A program made the position numbers and the translations under genes. The notes beneath the pieces are model-generated. The model saw only the letters and a program-made list of their open reading frames with translations. It did no database searches and was not told the origin of the DNA. This document shows, one piece after another, positions 25,901 to 39,000 of a DNA stretch of 64,000 nt (position 1 is the stretch's first letter; every line of letters starts with the position of its first letter). This stretch comes from Oreocharis arfaki (lineage: Eukaryota; Chordata; Aves; Passeriformes; Paramythiidae): the NCBI GenBank assembly GCA_013398015.1, contig VZRR01013897.1:1-64000 (forward strand), read 5' to 3'.

Positions 25901-27120
25901 ATTTCTAGGACTTGTTTTTTTTGTTCAAGATGATTAGGCTTGAAATATTGGCACTTCACTGGGAAATTTAATGGTATTTCAGTCTGGCTGTTAACAAATT
26001 AGTTAAATGACATAATGATACTCACATCTAGCTGACCAGTGAAGATAATAATGATTTGTCGTCAAAATTTATCTTCTCCTCAGGGATAAACATGCTCTTG
26101 TTTTAAGTAGGATGAAAAGAACTTATCCATTCTTCATACCAAGTGGTTTCTTGTGAATTTATTAAATTTTTAATACATCTAAATGTCAAAATATATTCTA
26201 TTACATACTGGGCTTCTAACACTGCATATGTTGTGCAAAAAAGGAGAAAGAGCTAGGAAGAACAGAAAAATATATTCATTTGGGCAGGTGGGAAGTTAAG
26301 AGAACATTGTAATAAAAAGACTCAATCAACCACATCCCCAGTTTTTACATAGATCTGCTGTACTCACACAATCTACCAAAACTGTGTTTGCCCGAAACTC
26401 ATTTTACATTGTTTTGGTCTTTTGCCCAGCAAAGAATTTAATAAATTTTATCAGAGTGAGGAATTAAATGGACTGCCACCCTAGGTATCCCCCTGTATTT
26501 CAATCTTGCCACTAATCTGCTCTGCAGTGCATATCTCCTGTCCAACTGCACCAGTGCCATGAAGAGTACTTTCCACTTGATCAATTTTGACTCTACCATA
26601 TCCTTGCAATTGAAGGGTCATTCATCATTTCTGCTCAGCAAAACATAAAAAATTTTTGTTTCCATGTCAATATGCTTCTGTTCATCTGACCCCTATCCAG
26701 AAACATATGTGGAAGCAGGAAAATTGATTGTTCCACAAATGATTTTTCTGAGTAGCATAGAAATAAGGATGAGCGGGAAACCTTGAATAATTCTCTCTTC
26801 TGAAACTTCACCTATATTTTCAAAAATTAAATGCTTCTATAATTTGGGGTATTCCCATAAACCCAGTTAATTTTGCACAAGCTCAGCTTGTTGAAAAGGG
26901 TAGGATTATCCTCTGCAATGGCACTTGTGATAATAGTTAGCATTTTTCTGACACACCATTTACACAAAAGGATTTTCCATTCTGTCATTGCCCCAGAGAT
27001 TCCGTTCGTGGTTTCAGTAACAGTGACATCTGCAGCAGGGAGCTCCGGCCACTTGAAACTCATCAAAACGTATTTGAGATTGACAGTGAGTTGAAAACAT
27101 CTGTCAGACTTGGCCAAAAC
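19930..27120. other. AT-rich non-coding stretch, no gene seen
   Basis: Open frames are 60-100 codons and unrelated to known domains on both strands. Two overlapping opposite-strand frames at 26827-27129 simply mirror each other. Nothing resembles an LTR boundary, a CR1 3' end or an RNA gene. Bases 20270-20500 are slightly richer in GC but full of stops. Confidence 0.55.
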
Positions 27121-27124
27121 GTCA

Positions 27125-27420
27125 GACAAGTGTGATGTTGCTGTGCTACCCTGCTACAGTGACTTAATAAATTACTTGGCTGCCGTCAGCGCATGGTAAA
27201 TTGGATTCCAATTACTGGCTTATTTTTTTCTGTATCCGAAATACACTTTCACTTAAAGGTCCATACTCTGTGTGACCTGCATTCTAATTAATTTGCTGAA
27301 TCTAGAAGCTGAGGTGAAGTGATACAACTTTGCTTTTTAACATGCTGTAATAAGCATCAATCTGATATATACAGCGTGGCACATAGAGTCTCCAATGGAA
27401 ACTAAATCATCTGCATTTCC
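27125..27420. promoter_or_regulatory. Candidate conserved non-coding element (unverified)
   Basis: This is a non-repetitive segment with dense homeodomain-like words: ggattccaattactgg near 27203, attctaattaatttg near 27281, and TAAT/ATTA words between. It lacks open frames, long homopolymers or repeat similarity. The mixed complexity contrasts with the A/T runs on either side. Reading it as an enhancer-like conserved element is inference from texture alone. Confidence 0.22.
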
Positions 27421-30400
27421 CAAACAGAAGGAATAAACAAGTGAATACCAGATAGTTTCAGCCTCTTTTTAAAATTAACCTCAAAAGTCCCAAACAATTC
27501 AGCAAAAATCTTCAAAGAACCTGTGTCATTTAAAAAAAAAATGTTCAGAGAGGCCTCTGCATTACAGAAGTTATTTTTCTAAGAAGCTAAGAAAATATAT
27601 ACCTATATGAACGTATGCCAAAGTAACAAATCATCGGGCTGTATTTACTATTTCAAATGGAATGGGAAGGAAGTAGCACACATTCAGTTCTTACCTTCAG
27701 AAAGACAATGTTTTCTTTCAGATGCAAGTCGAGGGAATCCAGTCTGGGTGTGGGGAGGGATTGGATTCATAATTTCTCTCTATTTCTTTTTAAGTATCCA
27801 TTTCCTACAAAGAGTTTAGAGGGGTTTTTTTAGTTCTCCCTTCTTGGGAAGAATCCCCTAAGCAGGATACTTTAGAAAAAGAAATATTTTTACACAAAGT
27901 AAGGCTCTCAACAAAATCATCACCTTGGACTCTAAAAAGCTATTATGATATAATTTAGACTATAAAGAGTGTTATCTGTGATTAATATGCCAAGCTGCAG
28001 ATGAAGGAGTAGCATGTCAGTGAAATGATGTCATTTATATAAGGGACAGAATTCTTATTTTACCATTCTGCTATTTTTTGTATTTGCTGGGTTGTTTTCT
28101 TGAAACTTCAGCAGTTCTCAAAAATGACGGATATTACCTAAAGAAACAACAAAGATTTTACAATGTACTATTATAGGTACAAATTATTCCCAATTTGAAT
28201 AAAGATTATTTGGAGAAATATAAATAAAATCTCAAATTTTGCTGACGTGAAATCTCATGTATTCACAGACAATCTCTCTTTGTTTGCTTGCAGGAGCTTT
28301 AAGAAAAAAAAATTCTAATCTTTGGGTTATTACCTGTGGCCAAAATAAATTTCATTTTCCCTTATTGTTCTTTGAAAGCACGCATAAATGCAAAAAAACC
28401 CAAAACAATTTTTTTTTTTCAGAAGACAGAATGCATTGTGCTATGTTTTGATTTGTTTTACAGTATGGAGACCTCTCAAATTCATGGTTCCCTCTGTGAG
28501 AGGCTGGCAGACAGTCTATTTGCATCCGTATTCTTATTTTTTAATGTAAGTTTTTTATGCAGCTAGCAAGTGCCTTTTCTCACAGTTTTTTCATTTTAGA
28601 CGAGCACTTGTACTTACAGTAAGATTTTGCAGCGTGAAACAATATAATACAACCCCATAATCTTTATATGCATATTGAACAACTGAAGAATTGTTTTTGA
28701 AATTCACAATATTATTGCATTGACTTTTTTATTTGGTTCAATAACAGTAATAGATGTGTGTACAACGTGCCACCCTGACAAAGCAAGGGCTGCTGCTCCA
28801 GAATTTTGTCTTCTTTTCTGCATCATCTATAGTTAAATGAAATACTTCAGTGGAGCTCAGACTAGGATAATAAGGTGTGTTTAACCTAAGGGTTACTCAC
28901 ACTTGAGGCTCTCACTCTGTGAGCAAACTGAGAAATCACAGGATTACACCCAGGGTATAGTGAAAACCAGTTCAGGTAAAGAAGACAAAAATCTAATCTT
29001 CACAAAACTGTAACAAGGTTCTTTGAGCCTTTTTAGTCCCTAGGATTTAATGAGGTCCGTGGACAGCTCAGTCGCTGACGCCCTTGTTGGTGCACCCCAC
29101 ACTTCAACAGTCATCCTCAGAATATGTCTGTTCCTGACAATTCATAAATGCAAATTTGCTTCAGACAGGGCATGAATAACCCACTCATTCACCCTTGGCT
29201 ACAATCAGATGAAAATGCACATGCATTACCTTTTGTTACAGGTCTGCTCTATCTACAAGCATCTCTCTCCCTGTTGGGAAGAGGGACAAGACAAGGCGAT
29301 CAAACAAGCAGTGTAAACCTCAGGATTACGGTCAGGAAACATACCTTTATTACAAGAAGTCCTCTAGAAACCTCTATAAACCATTATCATCCCATGGTCT
29401 CTAACACATTGTTGGTGTTCATTTCTCAAAACTGCCACTTGAAAATCTGGGCTGCTTTGCAATTTCTGGCTGCAATCTCCCGCCTTTCTCAAATAAACAG
29501 AAGAAACTGAGTGTGTGACCTAGAACAGGTAAGAATTCTTGCACCTCCAACCTCCAGGCTAGGAGAGACTATGCTTCTCTTAACATGAGCATTCACTTTT
29601 CTTGAACAAGTTTCTGTGATTTGCTTATCTATATAAAGCAGTAGCAACATAATACCAAAGGATAGTGCTGCAATGAAAATAAACATATAATAAAAATAAG
29701 TGAAATACTCTTTCACATGCATCTAAAGCCAAAGAAAAAAAAAATTGACTCTGCTCAAAGCCAGCTTCAGGAAAGACAACTCAGTTTTGGCTTATCTATA
29801 TGAAAAGGACAATGTCCTTGACCTAACAGCACCCTTTTTTTAGAATTCACAAACTTTTTCATCTTCTTACATCATGCCTTAACTTTTATTGACAACGTTT
29901 TTATCCCCTAGAAATTACATCATCTTATATCACCTAGCAATGACTCCTTTGAAAAAAAAGAAGCAATCCTACCAGATGTAGAAGAAATCCACTCTCTCCT
30001 TTGAATATTACAAAAAAACCCAGCATTATGTACAAATTTGAGAAAGGAAAATACACAGGGTCCTTGAAAAAAAGAAAAAAAGCAGGAAAAGCCCATTAAT
30101 TAGCAATATATACCATATTTTTATAAATATGAGTAATAAAGATTGCTACATGGTCTCAAAAAATTGCATGATTCCCAAATTATGTCTATGCAGGATGAAG
30201 ATCTCCTAAATGCATGCAAAACATCTAATCTAATGAGCAAAAGGTTTTATATAATAAAATCAATCAAACATTTTATGTCTTCTCTGGAATGAATTTTATT
30301 CATTAAAAAGAAAACCTCATGAATATCATCACTCCAAAATCCTCCTTTGTACTTGCTATAATCTTAGAAAATATGAGGTTTTTCTCTGGGAAATCAGAGT

Positions 30401-31130
30401 CTTTCTGTGTGGCCTGTTTGTGTTTCAATACCTCTTGCCACCGCTGTGTAACTAGCACCTTTAATCTCCCGCAGAAGTAACCTTATCATCCCACTGGCAT
30501 TCCTAGGAATAAAAGGAACATCACAGTATGAGTCTGTTAATCACTTTCAAGGCAAACAAAAGCCCACTTTCCTGTCTTTGTATTCTGTTGAAGTTTGTCA
30601 ATGTCAAGTCAAGCCTCTAAGGCAACACATCTTCAATTAGAGATGTAAAATCCAGTTTGCATGCAATTTAAATCCTGCAAACTGGCAATCTTCTCATGGA
30701 AATCACAATTACTTCCATTCTCATGCATCAGTATTTCTGATCTACCATCATTTTTCTCTTACATGAAGTGATACCTAATTTCCAAGACTGAGCATTTTTG
30801 ACAGGGTTTTCTGATTTGCTGTTTAGTTACCACATAGAGTCAGGCTTACACTGATAGATGTTTAAGCTAGAGGAACAAATAATATTCTTCTCTGCCACAC
30901 TCTTTACATGCCTCAGAGATTCCCACTCCACCCTCACCAAAAGAAAAGTTAGTCTTTTCCCACCTTCTCCACTAAAATAGTATAGAGCAGGTTTAGAAAC
31001 AATTTAAGTTTGAAGTCTTTCTTACACTGAACACCAATACAAATGTGCTCCCATACAACCTTAGCTGGAGATATATCTCTAAAACCATCAGAATTCCACA
31101 AGAGACACTGAATTTTTATTTAAATAGGTA
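27421..31130. other. AT-rich non-coding stretch with one 120-codon open frame
   Basis: The longest open frame is 29148-29510 plus (120 codons). It ends 19 bp before a splice-donor-like aacaggtaaga at 29525-29535. It has no signal peptide, domain or biased composition, and is probably chance. No RNA gene or repeat family is recognised. Confidence 0.5.
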
Positions 31131-31139
31131 AGATTGTGT

Positions 31140-31275
31140 GCACGTGAGGCCTGATCTTCCATTGGTTAAATCAATATATTCCCTTTGCTTTCAGGGAGAC
31201 TGTGATTTAGATCCCAAAGCAGCACAGCACCACAATCCCACTGAAGTCAGTGGGTCTGTAAGTGAAGTTCAACAG
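31140..31275 (+). repeat. Possible remnant of an ancient amniote MITE-like repeat
   Basis: The words gatttagatccc (31204-31215) and cccactgaagtcagtggg (31237-31254, a 7-bp inverted repeat around aagt) resemble the cccattgaagtcaatggg-type palindromic core of old reptile/amniote DNA-transposon-derived repeats. Only a short segment is recognisable and no terminal inverted repeats or target duplications are visible. The same segment is bounded by good splice-site words (acceptor ending at 31194, donor gtaagt from 31258), so it could alternatively be a cryptic exon. Confidence 0.35.
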
Positions 31276-34200
31276 CAGTATTATGACAATGGACTCCTAA
31301 ATCACACATTTACTGTGATCAAGAATATGAAATTTTCCTTTTATGTTACTAAAGCAGAGCTCAGAGGCACATCAAGCTTAAAATGAGTGAGGAAATGTCA
31401 CAATTCAAAAAAACCCGACACCTGTTAATGTTCTTTAAACCAGAAATGTTCTATTTCACAAAAACGCTAGAATTCTCTTGTGTTCTGATGAGTACTCATT
31501 CAAAATTAGTGCTCTATTCATTAAAGCATCTCTTGGCTTTTTTTTTTCCTTTTTTGGTGGCAGAAAATCAGGACTTCTTTTCCATTTTAAAAAATATATC
31601 CAAAATAGTGCAAAAAAGGTAAAATTTTGAAATTTACTGCATCTTTGTTTTTAACTCTTAGAATGTTTAATTTCACTTTCTCACTGTTTACCCTATTGAA
31701 TTTATTTGAATTTGGTTGATTTTATTCATCCATTTTTAAGGCCCTGGTTTTTCAAATCCTTTTAATTTCTCTCTTCCTTTTCTGCAGAATTCTGTCATTC
31801 TTGAATCTCCAGAATATGTGGAAGAGTATAAAATTTGCTAGAGGACATTGAGGGTGTTCTGTGATTTACTTCAGAAAAAGCAGAGTTCTTCTTGGGAGAT
31901 AATTTTGAAAGGAAAATTTTCAGAACATGATATACCTCCTTATGTGGGGGGTAGAAAAATAAAGAAGTAAAGATGAGTTTGGGAGATATGGAAGGACAAG
32001 TATTGTAATATTCGTCTTTTTTTTCCAAATACTCTCTTTAAATTGGCAATAAAATAGTAATTCTAGTAATGCATCTGTTAAGGTCTCTTTTCCTTGCAAT
32101 ACTAACTCCTAAGTGGTCTCCCTGTCTTTGCCTGACCCATCAGCTTTCTCATCCTATTTTTTTTTTTCTTTCTGTCCTGCTGAGGAAGCGAAGTGAAAGA
32201 GAGGCTGGGTAGGTATTTGCCCATTGCCAGGCTAACTCACCCTACTGCATTGCAGTGGATCTTTCACAGAGGACTGGGAACTCACAACTGCATTGAAAAT
32301 TTTCAAAAATCCTGACAATAGCTCTGATTCTGCAGTGCTTTGTATCCAGGAAAAGATGGGGCTGTGCAGAGCCCTGCGGATTTCAATGTACCTGCCAGCA
32401 AGGAGGGATATTTAAATCAACAAGCAGGTGCTTCTATACACAGAAAACCTGGCTGGAGCCAGGAGGCTCCACCTGCCTCAAAACTGTGGGATCAGGACCA
32501 TGGAATCCTCAAAATAACTTGAAGCCAATATATCTGTCAAAGGCATAGGAACCAAAACAAAAAACAACCTCTTCACAATTAGCCCACAACCACTTAGATA
32601 TATGGTCATCAAAACACTAGAGAGAAAACTTGTTGCCAATATAGTCAAGGGCTCTCTTAATTTCATGCACTGTGACTTCAACAATTTATTCATGTCTCAT
32701 TTTATTTCTCTAAAATTAGCCTCATTTAAAAGAAGGGAAACCACATTTCATGCTCTTCAGTTTCATTAAAGAGATACAGATCCCTTACCAAAAGAAGACT
32801 ACTCTAAATTAAATCATTGTAGCAGAAGAAAATATTGAAATTTTGAATACAAAAGGACTCTGACACAATCTATATTCTCTTGCATATCATTCTTCATGGT
32901 GTTATCAAAAAAGGAAGAAAAAAGCTCCTCCCTTAAAAAAATTGCTTTGAATCACGTGATGGAATATGTAACACTCAGCTGAGAGTAACACGAGTGGACT
33001 AACTCACAGATTTTCTACAGTTTGTCAAGAAAGAAGGCCATTTATCTCTTCTTCAACAATGTGGAAATACAGTATTTCACCCTCTGGAACTCACTTGTGT
33101 CTGCTTAACAAGGAAGGTATGGTAAACTCTCTTGCTTAATACTCATTCCATAGGAAACATGGTATAAACCCTATATGAATTACATAAGATAAATCCAGCA
33201 TCATTCAATATGTGGCTCACAGTGAACTCAAGTTTATGAGTAATTAATGAACTGCTCCAAATTCCAAGAGTATTTTATGTCCCCTTGGTTACAGGACATA
33301 TACATACATCAAGAGGTTTTTTCCGCATGCATCAGCAACCATTTCTGGGGCCGACTTGAATGAAAGATGCAGCTTGTATTTATTAAACTCTTACTTCATA
33401 GCAGGCAAGGATCTTCAGTTCCCCTTTAGCATTCACGTTCCTTACAGAAAGCAACAGTTTGGAGGCGGCTGCATCACATGAGGATGACAAAATATTTCCA
33501 TGAAATTCCCCATCAAAATTTCTTCCCTTTTTCAGGTTTTGTCTGCAAAAAAACAACAACAACAACAACAACAAATGGGGCAGGGGGAGGGAGGTCTCTC
33601 CTTTCTGTCTTTTAGATCTGTCCAAGGAAAAGAAACTAGCAAAAGCTTTCCATCAGGGAGCCTTCTCCATAAATACACTTTCCATAAACACTTTCAGTTC
33701 TTGATGTTCTCTGCCTCCAGCCTCAAAGCTGTACTGCCTCAGTCTCCTGTAGGCACAGCTTCCTGAAGAACCACCCTTCAGTGTCCTTCTACATGGCAAA
33801 AAAAGAGATATTAGTTCTGTGTGCTTTCTTGACTCCTATTGACCTTACCAGAGTAGCCCAATATCCTACAAAACACCCAGGCAATAATTTCTAATAATCC
33901 ATTGATATCCTTTTCCAATAATCCTATTTATAAGAGGCAAAAGACCAGGGAGTACATTCCAAGGAACAAAAATGCTGTTTCTTTCATAGCCTAATAAAAA
34001 TGGAAGACATATCTTCCAACCAGAAGAGCAAATTAATTAGTGAGCCTTGTCAAGCTCAAAAACCCCCCTCTATCGAATTAAAAGAAATGAAATATTAATT
34101 TAGTTATTTTAAACTCATTTTCCTTACAGTCCACTGTAAATACTGAAATACTAGAAATATCCCATAAACACACATTCATAGCTCAGGTCTATTTCCCTGT

Positions 34201-35449
34201 TTCCAGGGATCAAGGAGACAAGGAGTGCAAATAGATTACTTACTGACTTTTTGCAGACTTTTTTTTTTAATCATAAATGACTCCTCTACAGCTACATGAC
34301 TATTTGGATTCCAGAATAAAATGCATGTTTTCTGAAAGATTCTGATCTGAGTGGCTCATGGGAAGGACCATGAAGAGTCATAAATGGTAATGGCCATAAA
34401 TCATCCTCGGTTTTATGCATCTATTAAGGTAAATTGCCTGAACTGACTCGTGGCATCAGCTCATAAGGAAAGATTTCATGTTTTAAATCTTGCTACACAT
34501 CAATACCAATTATTTAAAGCTTGTAGTTTATCTATTTGTCACTTCCTTACTTCATATAAAACAGTGGGTTTCACCCTCTCTATGCTGAGTGAGCTCCCTA
34601 AAACATTACACATTGGGAAACTGTGGTCTAAGGTACCTTGCCAATTTTGCCTGAAGCTGTTTCTGTCGACAATAGAGAAAAGGAGCTATCATTTATTTCA
34701 GTGGATGCTGGCTCAGATGGAAAGACATTATACACAAACAAAGCTTTAGGGACTGTTTTAGATTGCCCAGGGTTTGTTTTTTTATTGTTGCTCATCTCTG
34801 CATTTCCTGATTTTGCTGAAGTGAAGAACAGCTGTTCTCACAAGCTTACCAATTCAAAGCTGTGAATACAAAAGTTGCATCCAAATTTCCTTTTTCTTTA
34901 ATAGTGTAGTATAGATCCTATCTCATTCAATAGAGAACAAAAGCAAGTCCATAAAAGGGAGGAAGGGGACTCAGTCTCACAATTCTACTAACTGTGGGAA
35001 AGAGTATCTCCCTGTATGTATATCTACAGGCACACTGCCGGAATTTCTTGCTCTGCAATAGAACAGATACTGTGGTAACATGGTTCACACATGGAAGGCT
35101 GCTCCCCAAAACTGTTTTAGCGTCATTACGGTGACAACCCTGAGGCCACCTCAGCAAAGCTGTCGTTTTTCCAGGACAAAAAGACAAATGTGATTTCTTC
35201 ACAATGTGTGTCCCTTGCACAGTGTTCTGTTACATTTGCAGATCAGTTGTAGGCGCAGTACAATTGACCTGAATGTGCTCAGTGAACCTGCCCTGGTTTC
35301 CTGGGCACTCAGCAGTCCAAAAAAATACCATGTTTTCTGCCCCAAATAAATCTTTTGCAAGACAGGTAGATATGACAAGAGAAACGTGAAATCAGAGTAA
35401 GACATACCACAGAAGCACTTAGATCACACGTGCCATAAAACCTGCCCAC
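31276..35449. other. AT-rich non-coding stretch with an AAC microsatellite
   Basis: No coding exon is recognised; frames are 99 codons or shorter. An (AAC)n run lies at 33551-33574 and produces the glutamine-rich and leucine-rich shadows in nearby open frames. The segment at 34380-34470 (ATTA-, ATAAA- and TAATGG-type words, no repeat) has a conserved-element-like texture but cannot be confirmed. Confidence 0.55.
33551..33574. repeat. (AAC)n microsatellite
   Basis: About eight AAC units are followed directly by a G-rich stretch (gggg...ggggagggagg) at 33577-33593. It is an ordinary simple repeat. Confidence 0.95.
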
Positions 35450-36060
35450 AAATTTGGTCAAGTGTCTGCTACGTGCAGACACATCTCCGAAAGAGCCCTA
35501 CAGGCTACAGTTCCACAGAAAGATACAGTACCTACCTGCCAACTTTCCAACAGTGTGTCTGTCCAGGGAAAACACTGCACCCAGGCAGCAGGATTCATGT
35601 TTGCCAGGAAAGTGTCTCTCTTTGGACTGGAATGTGCAAGGCAAACCAACATGCAGCCTCTGTGCTCTCTAGTTGGCTCAGGCATCAACAGAATAGCAAC
35701 CACTGCCATGCGAAACCTTTACATGTGTCCTTCAAGTGGGATATAGTTTGCAGCTGTAGGAAGAAGAGCTCCCCATTTGATCCTCCCTTCGTAAAGTCGA
35801 GGAAACAAATTTGGCACCATGCCTCTGTGCCTGCGGCTCGAGAGCAGAGCTGCTGAGCTTTGAAAACAAAAGGATCAAGCCTGCTGGCTGCAGGTGGTGG
35901 GGGCAGACAGTGCACTACACACACATACTCGTTGCTGGAGAGAGGTTTGCCTCTCTGACACACCAGAAAACAAGGGAGCACGACTTCTAGGTCCAGCACT
36001 TTGTATTACTTCTGCTGTCTCAGACGCTGAAATGAACACCGCTGACAGCTAGCAGGTAAG
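35450..36060. other. GC-richer segment with overlapping open frames and a splice-bounded 32-bp block
   Basis: The segment is less AT-rich than its surroundings, and open frames of 72-127 codons overlap on both strands (for example 35473-35856 plus and 35685-35999 minus). None shows a domain, signal peptide or family resemblance. Several frames being open at once argues for low stop density rather than coding. At its right end, a strong acceptor-like tract ending in cag (36021-36023) and a perfect donor caggtaagt (36053-36061) bracket 32 bp that contain stops in all three frames. If real, this would be a non-coding exon. Confidence 0.3.
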
Positions 36061-39000
36061 TCACTACCTGCATGCAAGCCAAGTGCCACACACAGTGTAT
36101 TTTCCCACACAAGTTAAAGACCCATTCAGAATCCCAAATAATAATTTACCTCAAAAGAATTTCCTCATTATGTGCTTTGCCTGGCCCTCATGGTCTCGTA
36201 AAGCCCTCTGAATAGCTAGGCCTGAAATAATCTCCTGCTGCCTGTAACACTGGCCTTTTTCTTTCTTTTCATGTAACTGCAAACAGAAGCTCCTTATTCA
36301 AAAAGGGAAAGGTTATTAAATTCAGCAGAGTTATTCTAAAAAAGATAGAAATGAACTTTGACTGCAATCTTAAGTGTGAGTCTTGCCTGGAAAGCTGTTT
36401 GATGCACAAAAGGTGAGCAGAGAGCACAGATTCAAGGCTGGCCATTTTCATGGGTAGTCACCATTAAGCTGACAAGAGACTCATCTGCTACTTCACTTTG
36501 ATGTGAATGGCCCTTTAAATTTGGGGTTACTGTTACTTTTATGGAGGGATCTTTTAAGCTGCATGCTCTCTTGACATGGATCTCCCTTTTCTAAACAAGG
36601 CATACACCTCAAAATGATTTAGATGTTTGTGGTTTTCACTGGTCAGTTGCCTCACTTAGGCCAGAGTGACTCAGATGAGTTACAAGAAGACAGATAAATC
36701 TAAGCAGCTAGAGTCCTGTCTGATTAAATCTTTAAATCCATAGTGGTTCACCTGTAAAACAGCATCACAGTCATGACATGAAAACTAAGCCAGTGGTTAG
36801 CCAGTGAAAGAGCACCACAGACCTCCAAAGGCCACGTTTTAACTTACCTGCTTGTGTTGAATAGGGTGATGAATGACAGTGGAAAAGGCACTCGGTCTCC
36901 CTTCCTTTAATGCCTTTCTTTGTTTAATAGCTGGACTGCCCAGCCACAACATTTCTTTTACACATAAAGCTTACTAAGTCCACTCCAAACCTGAAGTATC
37001 AAGGCTATTCTCTCTGCTAACCTTTGCCTGGTGCACAAATTGCCACAACCACTTCACAGCTACCGTGATGGAGGTACAATGCCTTGAAAACACATGGTCT
37101 GGAGCTGGTCAGAATGATTATTAGCACCAGTCACACTTGATAATAATAAAAGAGATAAGATGTATTTAACTATCTTGTTGGTAACCATCAAGAAATCAAA
37201 TGAGCTAATTACTATTTCCTTTTTTTCCCCACTGATCTGCAATCCCTGGATGAATGCTGTGTAAACCAGAAAAAATTTTGTGGCCATCCTTTAGTAATTG
37301 ACCTTTAGCTCTCCCCATTTCATTTGCCCTAAGTGTTAATTGACTTTGAAAAAGCAGTATATTATCCTTTTAGAAAAGAAAGTCTGATTTGTGCCCGCCA
37401 ACATCTTACAGCATCAAAGCCCTGTTAAATCATAGAGCAATACAGCTGAAAATGAGTCTCCAGAAGAAATGTAAAGAGGGTGGGGGAAGGAAGCAGAACA
37501 ATTATTGAAAGAGCTCCACTGCCATCTAGAGAGAATCTGCGCTAGCCCATTTTCTGAAAGAGAGGTTCAGGTTCTTAGTCAAAATATTTCCATTCTGATC
37601 TTGTTACGGGGGCAGGTAGGAACTCCACTCGGGTTCACTGTATCTATTCATTTTTTAACCAGTTTTTAGGAATCTGCACAAAAAATAACATACCCTGGAA
37701 TATAATCTATCATGAGTTCTATGGAAATCATGGGAGAAAGCTTTAAAGGCTCTCTTATAAGTTCCCCTGCAATGGTGTACGGTATCTGCATAGCTTTGTT
37801 TCAAAGAAGCTCCTCTGAAGAGATATCTTTGTGGAAGGGTGCTTCATTCCTAAATAACTTACATTTTAAAGGACATCTTATGTGCTTGGCAGCTGCCTTT
37901 ATGATATTGCTTGTCAGTTAGAAAGAAAGAATGTGCTATACAGGGTAAGATTTTTTACTCCTTCAAGTATATAAAATTTTAGTTTCTTCATGTTTTGTGT
38001 GCAGAGATCAGGAGGCACCCATGGAACATGTTACTGGTGAGAGCCTAGAAACATTTGTTTAAAACATAAATTTAAATTAATAACATAAGTTTAAATTAAT
38101 TTAATCTGACTGTTTTAATTTGCTCTGTCTCTGAGCAAAAAGCCACAGAACTCCATTCAGTGTATGAGACAGGTCAGCTGCTATAAAAACTGGAGCTGCT
38201 ATCAAAACTGTCCCTCACGGGGAGCAGCTAATCCGATTACAATCTCAAAGCAGCTGACACAGGGACATGGCTAAGTGCATCTGGAACAAAGGGAGTTATT
38301 TTAAGGTACAGTCAGCAACTAATGCAACTGTGTCATTAATGAACCTCAAAATGTAGGGTTCATTACCGCTGTGTCACGAAAACACTCAAGAGTGAATTGT
38401 GGTCCTGTTGGTCTCCATCACTGTTATTTACCTTCTGATTAAAGAGCAATCTGGGACTTGTAACAGCCAATAAGAGCTCATGTGATCCTCTGCCTACTGA
38501 CTCCGAAAATTTCAAAACCAAGACCTGTTTGAGGACTGCTGGTATAAATCTAACTGCCACTGTTTAAAAAGGCAGCCAGGATGCTTCTCATATTACAGCA
38601 TAGTTTGTGTTTGCTTCCTTTGTGAAATTCTATTGGACTGAAACATCTTGAGATACACAAAATTAGTAAATTAGTTTGTGGTTATTTCCTTTACCTAGCT
38701 GGTTAGGTGCTCTGTGATGGTGCAAGGCTTTTGCCCACTTTGATACTGCCACTTTGGCAGCAGTAGTGACTTAACAGTGCACAGAAAATTATAATTGTAG
38801 CTGAACTTTAGTTAAATATATGTTAAACATGATGCATTATGCAATTATAATAGGCAGTATCTGAATTATTTTTAATCTTTTTCCCTGACTAAATATGGCA
38901 CCTCAAAACAGGTTTATCAGGGAAATGATACTCATTTTCACTGAAACACACTGAATACACTTAGGCTTGCTAAGCCAGGAACTGCTTTTAGTGAGGTGAC

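Noticed and set aside
29148..29155. POU octamers (ATGCAAAT or complement) at about eight positions across the window
   Set aside because: Roughly four are expected by chance at this base composition, so the number alone is not evidence for regulation.
29148..29510. 120-codon open frame followed by a donor-like caggtaaga
   Set aside because: The frame terminates before the donor, so it cannot splice in frame, and the peptide has no recognisable feature.
35473..35856. 127-codon open frame in a GC-richer patch
   Set aside because: Several frames on both strands are open at once, which reflects low stop density rather than coding; no family resemblance.
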